From Hymenopellis radicata (taxonomy: Eukaryota; Basidiomycota; Agaricomycetes; Agaricales; Physalacriaceae): a stretch of DNA of 64,000 nucleotides. The notes beneath the pieces are model-generated. The model saw only the letters and a list, made by a program, of their open reading frames with translations, did no database searches and was not told the origin of the DNA. This document shows positions 35,420-44,770 of this stretch, in pieces. Numbering within the stretch: position 1 is the stretch's first letter; each line of letters starts with the position of its first letter. The DNA is taken from NCBI GenBank assembly GCA_015501595.1, contig JADNRX010000004.1:124001-188000 (forward strand), in the 5' to 3' direction. A program made the translations under genes and the position numbers.

Positions 35420-36437
35420 TTAAATCTCCAACCCGACGAGCACAAATGCGGGATTGACTGCAAAAGGGGGCTTTGTGACAACTGTCCCGCCGACGTACAT
35501 GAATGCATGAAGAAGTTCACCAAGGGTGGGAGAGGAACGTTCCAAAACGATGACCAGAGCGGAGCACTGCAAACGTTCATCGGCAAGATCCAAAAGAGCG
35601 ACAATACTGTGCAGCGGTGAGTGTTAGAATATTGACAGATACGATCGAACCGCACCTTTCCCGCAGACTAACAGAATGGGAGCTCTTGCCGTCAACGTAG
35701 AGCGTCTTGGGCTGCCCAGGGAGGTCAAGGACCATTCCGTTGAAATCAGATCCAAGTGTCGGGGCGGATATGGTAACACGTTTAGCGTGAGACAAAGCGC
35801 CGAGTCCTTGGTGAGGAAATACGGTCATGAGAAAGTCGAGAGCATCCTTTTCATCGCCGCCAAAGTCGGAGCCACTCAGACTGCAGTCACTGCCATCATC
35901 TGGAGTGAGAGGAGGAGTGGATAGCCCAGACGAGGATCGAGTTGGGATAGCGCGGGGAATAGTCGCAGTCGGTGTATTGGATTCGATGGATCTCTTGCCG
36001 ATGGGATAATCAAATGGAGGATTCAAGTAAGTGCAATCTGGGGAAGAAGAGAGGGAGTAAGGAGAGGAATGGAGCGCGCGCGCCGAACTGCCTGTCACAC
36101 AGTTCGACGACCCTCGGTCGGGAGGGCATTTCGAGTTGGGGGCGTCAAAAGCGCCACTGTAGGGGGATATGTGAGCAAATTGTCATTCAGATACTGCAAG
36201 AAGAAAATACAAACCCCGGGTCCGCCAGAGAACGTAGTAGAATAATAGTACATGTCGTCGGTGCCTTGCATTTGGCAAACAGCGAGTACGCTAGGAGCAG
36301 TGTCGAGAGAGAGAGAAGCCCCATCTCCAACGGTTTGACGACCGTTGCTGCAGGAACCGTGAGCAGAAGGGTAAGGGAAGCGCAGCTTTGACATACGTGG
36401 GGCAGAGACTAGATTTCCGTTTGGTAAAAGTGGACAT
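35420..36437 (-). CDS. Ornithine decarboxylase antizyme, needs +1 ribosomal frameshift
   Basis: Antizyme binds ornithine decarboxylase, sends it to the proteasome and lowers polyamine uptake. Exon 1 36397-36437 (MSTFTKRKSSLCP), exon 2 36215-36347 (ASLSLDTAPSVLAVCQMQGT), exon 3 35656-36156, exon 4 35420-35606; introns are 49, 58 and 49 nt. The zero frame enters exon 3 as TGG CGC TTT TGA and stops after 61 codons. Skipping one base at that TGA gives a 286-residue product. Its C-terminal half holds the antizyme core: TLYVDGKSSHSVSLRESIVA, LLDLADERLQCSALVIVLER, GELLHAFMYVGGTVVTKPPF, FVLVGLEI. The family is known to use polyamine-stimulated +1 frameshifting at a UGA. The family call rests on the C-terminal core by eye. 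Confidence 0.88.
36145..36150 (-). promoter_or_regulatory. Programmed +1 frameshift site TTT TGA
   Basis: On the coding (minus) strand the zero-frame codons are TTT (36150-36148) and TGA (36147-36145), nine bases into exon 3. The +1 frame (GAC GCC CCC...) stays open to the end of antizyme. Position and stop codon match the known regulatory design of antizyme genes. Confidence 0.85.
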
Positions 36438-36846
36438 GGAATTCAGCGACATGAGGTGCCAACTTGATACAGTTTCGGGTGGAGGTCTGTGTGAGTGTCA
36501 GCAGCAAAATAACTGGGCAGACAAGACGCACTTCAAAAAGTTTTGCGAGGTAAGACGATGGTGCAAGAGTGAGCCAAGCAGGGGCAGATGATGCGGTGCG
36601 GTTGCCGGCGGAGTTTCAAAGTGCCACAGCGGCATCTCGGCCGCAGAATTGCTCTCAGTGCTGCCCGACCCAAAAATTTCATCGACCTCGACAGTACCGC
36701 CTTTGCGCTCCCCACATTGTGAGTCGCTGTTCGTCTGACGGCCATACCGTTCATCTCTGTGCATCCTTTCGGCAAAAATCCAGTGGATTGCTTTGGATGC
36801 GTGATGGATAACGTTTACTGACGTGAAATCATGCAGAATCTCAACA
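36438..36846. other. Divergent promoter region, 409 nt
   Basis: Shared upstream region of antizyme (-) and ribosomal protein uS5 (+). A 5'-UTR intron for the ribosomal gene is possible: donor-like aggtaag near 36548 and acceptor catgcag at about 36831-36837, close to the ATG. Not proven. Confidence 0.4.
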
Positions 36847-37715
36847 ATGGCTGACGCTCCCAGAGGACGAGGCGGATTTGGACGTGGACGTGGTGACAGG
36901 GGACGTGGACGTAGGGGTGCCCGCCGTGGTGCTCGCAAGGACGAGGAGAAAGAATGGTGCGCTTATATTCTCCCGAGATAAATCTCTCGTTAACTGTCGG
37001 CTAGGGTTCCCGTCACCAAGCTCGGACGTCTCGTGAAGGACGGAAAGATCAAGTCGATGGAGGAGATCTATCTCTTTTCGCTCCCTGTCAAGGAGTTCCA
37101 GGTCATCGACTATTTCCTGCCAAAACTGAAGGACGAAGTCATGAAGATAATGCCTGTGCAGAAGCAGACGCGTGCCGGTCAGCGCACCCGCTTCAAGGCC
37201 TTTGTCGCCATTGGGGACTTTGACGGGCACGTTGGTCTCGGTGTCAAATGCGCAAAGGAAGTCGCCACCGCTATCCGTGGTGCCATCATCCTTGCCAAGC
37301 TCTCTGTCATTCCTGTCCGCCGGGGTTACTGGGGTGCTGCTCTTGGAGAGCCCCACACCGTGCCATCCAAGGTTAGCGGAAAGGTCGGTTCTGTTATGTG
37401 TCGCCTTATCCCTGCACCGCGGGGTACCGGTATTGTCGCTGCACCCGCTTCCAAGCGTCTTCTCCAGCTTGCTGGTATCCAGGATGTCTACACACAAGCA
37501 AAAGGCTCCACCGCCACGATGGGTAACTTTTTGAAGGCAACCTTCGCTGCCGTAAGTTCGACTTTCTTCATTTGCAGCTTGAGCTAACCCCCGCACAATA
37601 GATCACCAAAACATATTCTTTCCTGACACCAGACTTGTGGAGAGAAATACCTGTTTCCAAGCTCCCTTACGACGAGTACAGCGCTCATCTCCAGTTATCA
37701 GCGAAGAAGGCATAG
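36847..37715 (+). CDS. RPS2: 40S ribosomal protein uS5 (S2)
   Basis: Small-subunit protein near the mRNA entry channel; needed for decoding fidelity. Start [20 protein letters not shown] is the methylated Arg/Gly head, followed by the S5 double-stranded RNA-binding fold ([40 protein letters not shown]) and the C-terminal domain ([60 protein letters not shown]). It ends HLQLSAKKA. Introns: about 36957-37004 and 37552-37601. Length about 258 residues, normal. No frame problem. Confidence 0.97.
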
Positions 37716-37949
37716 GTGTACTGTATTCTACTTTTGTTGTATCTGCAGTCAACAAGTTTTCATGCATTATATTAGTGTGAACATATCGATAGTATTACTA
37801 TTAACGAACCAAGACGCGGCGAAATTATATGGTGTACAACTGCCAGAAGGGCTACAAATCCAGAACGGGAGACGATAAAAATACAGCAGAAGATTATACT
37901 TGCTTCCTCGACAAACCTCTTCCCCACTCCACAATCCCATTACTCGCTC

Positions 37950-39480
37950 TCACCCAGAGCCGACGAACTTTGTCTTTACTAGCGGAATTATCCGCCTGGA
38001 AGACTTCTGGACCTCTGGGGAGATATCCATGAACGATTGCAACCCATCCTTCTCATATCGAGAACGCGACTCTGCTTTAGATCGGTGACGGAAAGGTAGG
38101 GATGAGCTCGAGCCTGCCTGCTCGTTGCTGCCCGACGTTGTACCAAGAGACAGGTGAGAGCGATGATGAGCTTTTTGTTTCGAATTGAATAGCGACATCC
38201 CAGAGTTGGACCCGCCGCCCTTTACAAACTCCATCGACACTGACCGTCCTTTGAGCAGCGAACGCATAGGTTTTGGTTTGCTGGTCTCGGGACGTGAAGG
38301 CGATTGCGAATGACAGAATTTCAGGGAGCGCATCTTGTGAATGGTGCGAGATGCTGTAGACGGCTGTCGATCCATTTCGGGGATTGTACTGCTGGCTACT
38401 CTCCGAATGGATTTGGGAGTAACCACCGCATCATCGTAACATTCGTGGAGACTGCGTCCTCTGACTACGTCGCTGAATTGCGTAGATTGTCGACGAGTAC
38501 GAGGAGATACGTTTGGCTCTGTCCTCGACGCGCGATGCGTCTTCTCCCACCCGCTAACAGAACTACGACGTCCGTTACTGGTCACAGAGCCTTCTTTGTC
38601 GAAATCTTTCGCGAGCCCGTTGACTCTTCCACCCGTCTCGCGGAAGTGCAGGTGCGTCGACGAGTACGAGTAGGCCGATGCCTCTGACATGTGCTTCGAA
38701 AAAGTACTCGGTGAACGGGTGAGTTGGGAACGACAAGCCGTGTGCCGGAATAGATGAGCGTTCTCAGCAAAGGTCGGAGAGCTTCTCATGCGTCTCAACA
38801 TGGGACTGATGGACGGAGGTTTGGGAAACTCCATCTCGATGTCTTTGAGTGAAGAGTAGTCCGACTCCGAAGCAGTGTCGATGCAAGTCTCGACTGCCGA
38901 AGGATTAGAACTACTGAGATCATCTGAGAAGTCGCCCTGCGTGGGACTGGAGTTGGAGGTAAGAATATTCGGACTCCCCGTATCCTCGTCGTCGGTTTCT
39001 CCCCCAAAACCAAAATTTAAACAATGGCGTCTCGCCTTGCGCGGATTGACTGGAGGATGTCGGAGTTCAACATCGACTGAGCAGTCCAAAAGCGAGACGT
39101 GCTGAGTAGTTGTTGCATCGGGCGTGATAATTCTGAGAACAACTGAGAATACAATCCCTTCAACGTACAGAGAGACGTACCCAGAATACCGCACCTCGCC
39201 CAAGAACACGTCCGGAGACACAATGTCAACGTTGTTGGATTGTGGAAGGCGGCGAGGGAGCCTCTGGAATTTCGCGGAACGAGCCAAGCAGCAGAGTGTC
39301 TTGGCGAAGAATACGAATGTTCGTAAAAAGCGGTGCTCGAGATATAGGACATCTCAAGTTGGAGTTGATTGGAGAAAGAGATGCAGCTGCGTAGATGAAC
39401 AAGGACGATAACGTACGCTTTTGCGTTTTCCAAAGAAAAGGTCCGAAAATCCTAGCAAGAAGTGAGACGTCTTCCGAGCG
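37950..39480 (-). CDS. Large Ser/Arg-rich protein, unknown; 5' end unresolved
   Basis: Not recognised. A 440-codon open stretch ends at 37950. Its first part (PQSNNVDIVSPDVFLGEVRY, VEGIVFSVVLRIITPD, HVSLLDCSVDVELRHPPVNP) is strand-rich and could be an arrestin-like or C2-like fold. The rest is a Ser/Arg-rich tail (RRSSVSGWEKTHRASRTEPN) closing with SSRRIIPLVKTKFVGSG. Upstream, splicing out about 39357-39415 would attach FRTFSLENAKADVLYLEHRF and LRTFVFFAKTLCCLARSAKF, a sensible N-terminus, but I cannot find an ATG in that frame. A TATA box at 39673-39680 places the transcript start just downstream, so the longer upstream frame from 39669 is probably not translated. Confidence 0.5.
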
Positions 39481-39672
39481 TGTAATGGTCGTTTTGTACG
39501 TCACTGAGAATCGACCCACTCCAAGGAGAACAGGAAAGACTCGCAGAGAGCGGTCTAAAATGGAGAGGTATCCCAGAGGAAAAAGAGACGTTGACCGTAG
39601 GACCAGAAGAACTTTAAAAAAAGGGAGCAGAAGCGATCTAGGACTGACGGAATAAGAGACGCGCGGCATGAC

Positions 39673-39680
39673 TATTTATA
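39673..39680 (-). promoter_or_regulatory. TATA box (TATAAATA on minus strand)
   Basis: Reads ACTATAAATAGTC on the minus strand, about 190 nt upstream of the first convincing coding exon of the Ser/Arg-rich gene. Consensus match, with no other AT-rich element nearby. Confidence 0.5.
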
Positions 39681-40295
39681 GTAATCAATACAAAATGTGG
39701 CGCACAAAAGTGAGACTTGCACGGACTCCTCCGATACATCGCTAGCGGACCATGCAATTCAATGTGCTCGTGAATAAAAACCAACATAATTGTGGCCTAT
39801 TTAATCAAATCTCCCCGGAGAGGCGAACACAGGAGGACGTTCTGTACACCGGCGGAGGACCGGTGTCAAGCTTGGGTGCTTCCGTGGCGGGAGAGCTGTT
39901 CGCTAGCCATGTCGCTGGCATATCGGATGGTTAGAAGGAACTGTTTACTAAAGGATTACGCGTGGACAGCTTGCTCATTACTCTATAGGTTCCATGGATG
40001 GTTGAAAATGCCGCGGTGTATCATCGACGCGACGAAATCTCTTGAATTAAACTGAAGTTGATCGCACTAATCGCCAATTGCTTCGACCACGAGATTGAAT
40101 GTGCTCAACGAATAGTACATGTTCAAAGAATTACACGCAAACACCCTCGCTGTCACGACGCTAGGTCCACACATTCCCACTCATTTCCATATCCAAGTGA
40201 TATATGAGGATCACAAACAGGGGGAAGAGGGAAATCGGCCAAGTCGATAGAGAAGCTGCTGGCAAGGCTTGTGGCGCTTGGCTGCGCGGATGCAG
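39681..40295. other. Intergenic, about 610 nt
   Basis: Upstream of the Ser/Arg-rich gene and 3' of the single-span membrane gene, both on the minus strand. Short frames only; nothing supported. Confidence 0.45.
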
Positions 40296-41186
40296 CTACG
40301 AGATAGTCGTGATCAGTGTGGAGAGAGCCTGGCTATAACGCGACGCAGCCTCCGCATTTTCCCAAATTGGCGGAAGGACAGAGGGCACATTCGACGCTCG
40401 ACATGCAACCAACACGCCTCTTTGTATCTCCACACTCTGTGTTTGGACACGCTGAACCTCATATTGCTCTTCTTCTTCTTCTTCTTCTTCTGCGTCATCA
40501 TCTTCAACATAGAGCGAGTCCGCCAAGGCAGTTACGATGCTCGTCTTGGACGATCCTGCCACGCTCTGGAAGGCCAGACTATCCGTAAACTCCGAGGCGA
40601 TGGTGTTGAACGACGGCGTGGAGGCGATGGTCTTCGATTCCAGATCCTGCAAGTGCTCTTGACGTGTTCTTCGAGACACACATTGGACACCTGCTTGAAG
40701 TGACAAAGTTGTTGTCATGTCCACGCTGTTTCTGCGAGACGGAGCTCGGAAGGACGATGACATGGTACGAGAGTGCGAAAGCATGACGCCCTGCGTACGG
40801 GGTTTCGATGTCGAGCTGAGACTCGCGTGATGGGAGTGTCGTTGAAATTCGGTCTTGGTACTACGTAGAGATGTAGTGGATAAGCGCATCTCGAAAGTGG
40901 GATAGTCTGTGTCATTCGCCGCCTTTTCAGAATCGGAACCTGCAGTGCTGTGGACGTATTTGTTCGACCGCCTATCGAGAACTAAGCCTTTCAAGGTTCG
41001 TTTTCCAGATTTGTGCCGGAAGATAGCGAAAATTACAGCGAAGATAACTGCGGTGCTGAGTAGGGCTGTGAGGGTAATGAAGACGATTTCTCTTGTGGAC
41101 ACTTGGTGTACGTCGAGGCTAGTAATTTCTACTACCGGAAATTAGCATGACCGCACATGGAATGGTGAGAGCGTACCTTGAGACAT
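40296..41186 (-). CDS. Single-span membrane protein with Ser-rich cytosolic region, unknown
   Basis: Unrecognised. A tiny first exon (MSQ, from 41186) joins over an intron of about 50 nt to VEITSLDVHQVSTREIV. A long hydrophobic helix (FITLTALLSTAVIFAVIFAI) and a basic stop-transfer (FRHKSGKRTLKG) follow, so the short N-terminus is probably outside. The cytosolic part is Ser/Thr/Arg-rich (MSSSFRAPSRRNSVDMTTTL), contains an acidic run DDDAEEEEEEEEQYE coded by a ttc-type microsatellite near 40468-40492, and ends SRYSQALSTLITTIS. About 280 residues. The Glu run is likely to vary in length between strains. Confidence 0.55.
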
Positions 41187-41568
41187 GATAGTAGAAGAAT
41201 AAGGTCGAGAGTCGGACGACGCGATTATCACGAGCATGTCGCGATCGAAGGACCAAGTCGAAATTGTTTACCAACTAATAACAATAAATTACTACTTGGT
41301 ACAAAATCATATACAAGGAAGGATATGGGGTATGGTACGTACAATGTATTGGTACCTCTCTGAAGGCTCATTGATAGCTCGTGAAGCAGTGCGGTGGTGT
41401 ACAGAAGACATTGTAATGCAAAGCAAAGGAGTGCGATTATGACAGCGACCAAAAGAAAATCAGTATAATCCCAAAGAAATATAACTTAGATCGTAAGATG
41501 GAGAAAGCAAATGACCGGGTATAAAGGAGAGTGGTATGCGCACGCCGATGCGCGGTCATGAAGGGGAA
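41187..41568. other. Intergenic, 382 nt
   Basis: Promoter of the membrane gene and 3' flank of the phosphatase gene. Nothing coding supported. Confidence 0.45.
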
Positions 41569-43129
41569 TCATCGGATGGGGTTTAGGATGCCTCTAACGT
41601 CCGGAACGGATGTCAGGTCGATGAGAAAGGGTACTAGATCCGTGAGCTCAGCATCATGTGGGTCGTTGAACCACGAAGAGACAGGCACAGCGTTGTTCGG
41701 GTGGAAGATGTACGAGGCGGGCGAGTTGTCCAAGATTATAGTGTCAGTAATTGGGCGCCCCAATTGCGAAAGGTCCTGAAATTAGGTTAGACGACGGAAG
41801 ACCTAAACAAATAGACGATAAGTACCTTGACATAATTACCTTTATGGCTAAAGCAACTCTCTCGGAAAAGACGATGAGTGACAACACGATGTATGTCAAG
41901 TTTGTCCAAGACGGGATCAGCATACTGGGACAAAGTAAGCGCATATCATAGATACATCTGTGCACTTACTTTGGAAAGACTAGCCGTAAATACGACAATC
42001 TCATAATGCTCGCCCATCTGCTTCAGAAAGTTGTCGACGCCAGGACGTTTTAAAATGTGGAACTGATGCCAGGTGTACTCTATTTCCACGGGGACGATAA
42101 AGTCGGCATTTGGGACAGCCTAAAAGAATGGTTATCAGCTTCATAAAGTATCGGAAAAGTGTAATTTACCTTGAAGCTGCTGTGTACGAGGGTTTCGTCA
42201 AGGTCAAGCACGAGGCACTTGCGACCGACGTGTGGCGGCGCTAAGGGTGGCAAGAGAGGTCTCGCGATTCCATCCTAGAAATTTTGAGACTGACTGCCAG
42301 AGAATACCAGGACACGACTTACAAGCCCGATAGGTATGCCTGCGCCTCCATTTTTGATGAGGCGTTCTTCTTCTGCTTGTTCGTCGAAGACATGCATATC
42401 GTCGCCATCATCGTCCATGTAGCTAGTAGCATCAGAATCGTCAGAATCCCTTGTCGGTATCCGCGCGATGGGCTCTCCAGTTGAGCCAGGCGGTTGCACG
42501 GCGCCTGATGTGACGCCGTCAGTCTCATCCGGAGGCAAAAGTTGAGTGGCGGGTGGAGGTGGGACTATGACCTGAGAATCCTCGGAAGGCCGAGACGGGG
42601 GCTCGGATATTATGGGAGGTAGGATGAGTACAGTAGGCACAGTGGGATTTGGACCATCGGAAGAAAGATGTTCGTCTAGTTGTAGTTGATCGGACGGGTT
42701 ATCAGAATCCGACATTGGCGAAGGGCCGTCGGGAACGCAAGGGACAACTCTTTGAACGACGCGCGAGAGAAAGGAAGGTTTCCCGCGCCTGCGAGGGGAT
42801 TTGGCTGTTGAAGATGAAAGGGCAGCCTCAGACTTGTTGGTCGGTCTGCGCCTATAGAATGGCACGCGATGGTTGTTTGTGAGCGTCGTATTGAGTGACG
42901 ACTCGTGCTCTCTCTCGCCGACCGACGATGCAGGCGACAGTCGAGCCGAGGCATCGTGCTCTGTGTCTGGCGCCAATGTATCTGTTGGGGAATATGAGAT
43001 AGTGTGTGATCGATTCACGAAGAAACGCGTACTGGCTGTACTGGTAGACAACTCTGCAGTGTGCACGGGCAACTCTGGCGTCGAATCCTTGCTCTTGGAG
43101 AATAGCCGCTGGCGCAATGACGGCGACAT
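41569..43129 (-). CDS. PSR/NIF-type (FCP1/SCP) HAD phosphatase, copy A
   Basis: Mg-dependent Ser/Thr phosphatase of the SCP/Psr class; yeast Psr1/2 sit at the plasma membrane and act in sodium and general stress responses. From ATG at 43129: [20 protein letters not shown], a long disordered part including [36 protein letters not shown] and TSGAVQPPG, then [15 protein letters not shown]. The catalytic domain is [18 protein letters not shown] (DxDxT with nucleophile Asp), [40 protein letters not shown] and [20 protein letters not shown], ending [12 protein letters not shown]. Introns fall after VHSSFK, SLSK and GNYVK. A close paralogue lies at 52014-53783. No N-terminal membrane helix is visible. 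Confidence 0.88.
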
Positions 43130-43449
43130 GAATTCGACGCTGACCTCTGGCAAGCAGCCCTGCGAGAGGCGGCTTGGAGGTCTTGCACAACACCTATCAA
43201 CAAAGTCTGATGGCTCTTGTAGTGAATTTCTTTTAAAACTGAAACAACACCGAATCGTTGCAATACGCCTATCAGTACCATGTACATAGGCCAACAGACA
43301 AACAGCTCTGAGTGAATTTCCCTAAAAATCATAAGCAGATGAATCGGGCATACCTGTCGTATCGGAGTTTGAAATTGTGCAGCCGTGGCCGAAACTGCGT
43401 GATCATTACTCAGCGCACGAATTCACAAAGCGAACATACAGTGTTCCCA
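43130..43449. other. Divergent promoter region, 320 nt
   Basis: Between phosphatase copy A (-) and the bZIP gene (+). The phosphatase frame stays open to about 43294 upstream of the chosen ATG, with an earlier in-frame ATG, so a longer N-terminus is possible. Confidence 0.4.
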
Positions 43450-44195
43450 ATGTTCCAGCAACACCTACAGAATGTACAACAACAACAACAACAGCAGACA
43501 GCGTCGCCTCAGGCCTTACGCGAGCCACCGCCACCCATAAATCAGCCGGCCCGTAATCCCCGAAAGCGCAAGGCGTCCCCAGTAGACCCCCAATCCGGTC
43601 CACCTCCACCTCAACAACAACAACAACCATCCCAGCCCCAACCCCCTCCACCACAGCAGCAGCAGCAGCAGCTTCAGCACGTTCTACCACCTCCTCACGC
43701 CATGATGCATCCCATGCAGCCAGGTCCTATGCCTGGCTACCAATACGACTACTCGCCCGGTATGCCACCTCCGCCACCAAATACCCAACAAGATCCGAAT
43801 GGCCAGCAACAAAATGCGTCTTCGTCTCGTCCACTGAGCAGCAGTAAACGGGCGGAGCAGAACAGAAAGGCCAGCGTGCGTTTCGAGAGCGGCGGGACCA
43901 GTGCGTCTTTATCTCAGTCGAATTTCCTAGTGCTGATTTTCCCAGGCATGTCAAGGCTCTCGAGTCGCGGTCACAATTGCTGGATGCTGCGCTCCAGTCG
44001 GCCGATGAGGCAAATCGTCGTTGGGAGGAATGTCGGGCTTTGGTTGACCAGCTCAGAGTAGAGAATACCGCTCTTCGTGCGGCGCTGGCACAGGCCCAAG
44101 GCCAGCAGCAGGTCCAGGTGTTATCTTCGGGCGTCGTACTCCAATCTGAGGAACATAAGAAAGAAAACGATTCGCAGGAGGATCAGAAAGAGTAG
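43450..44195 (+). CDS. bZIP transcription factor, YAP-like, Gln/Pro-rich
   Basis: Likely nuclear DNA-binding protein. The N-terminal part (MFQQHLQNVQ...) is rich in Gln and Pro, with several CAG/CAA runs. The basic region begins SSSKRAEQNRKA and continues, one base out of frame, as QRAFRERRDQ, then over an intron (about 43892-43947) HVKALESRSQLLDAALQSAD and CRALVDQLRVENTALRAAL, a leucine zipper. The NRKA-QRAFRERR order is the AP-1/YAP signature (NxxAQxxFR). The frame slip is at 43871-43872 (aaggccagcg). One extra C repairs it, so the break is probably a sequence error, although a true null allele is possible. Product about 230 residues. Confidence 0.78.
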
Positions 44196-44770
44196 CAGCG
44201 TTGTCATGTAACATACGTCCTTGTCCCGTCAGTCTTGGCTGAGTCTGTCGTCCGCTATTACACTTTTTTCTTGTCAACCTGCTGTGCGCTCGCCTCTTCC
44301 ATGGTCGTCCTAGGCTATGTCGTGGCAGGAGAGAACAAACGTCGTCAAACCATTGATCTCGCATATGTAAGCTTCAAGCTTTGTCATGGCGCCGGTGGTG
44401 TAGCCATCGTGGCATATGGGTACGCGAGAGGTCTCCAGAGCGTACATGCGACGTTGTGCGCCATGCAATGGGCAGTCCTATTCACTTGGTTCCCGTACGG
44501 CGCTCAGCGGCACAAATATGCGCTACTTTGTCTCAAGAATGAGCCGTTCGTTTCGTTGAACCGTAGAACACTTTATTACGCCTGTCCGGGGTCAATTGTG
44601 AGTGCGGAATACTCTTGCTCAAAGTCCGCACGCTCCCGCCGTATTGAACGGCGTAACGGCGTTTCTCGCGACTTTATTTGTTGCTTTTCAGGCTGACACA
44701 ACTCAAATGAGTCACTGCCTAATGCCCATGTGATCGATTCACTCTTTCTTCTCTCCATCTTGGTCGCGCG
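44196..44770. other. Intergenic, 575 nt
   Basis: An open frame of about 150 codons lies here on the plus strand, but it shows no family, no splice pattern and odd composition. I treat it as noncoding flank of the bZIP gene and promoter of the next gene. Confidence 0.4.

Noticed and set aside
39226..39669. Frame starting MPRVSYSVSPRSLLLP upstream of the Ser/Arg-rich gene
   Set aside because: A TATA box at 39673-39680 puts transcription start inside or after its first codons, and its frame does not join the downstream exon sensibly.
43130..43294. Upstream extension of phosphatase copy A (MAYVHGTDRR...)
   Set aside because: Composition changes at the chosen ATG; kept as possible but not preferred.
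44235..44696. Open frame of 153 codons with some hydrophobic stretches
   Set aside because: No recognisable family, odd composition, sits between two supported genes as flank; ends without any conserved pattern.
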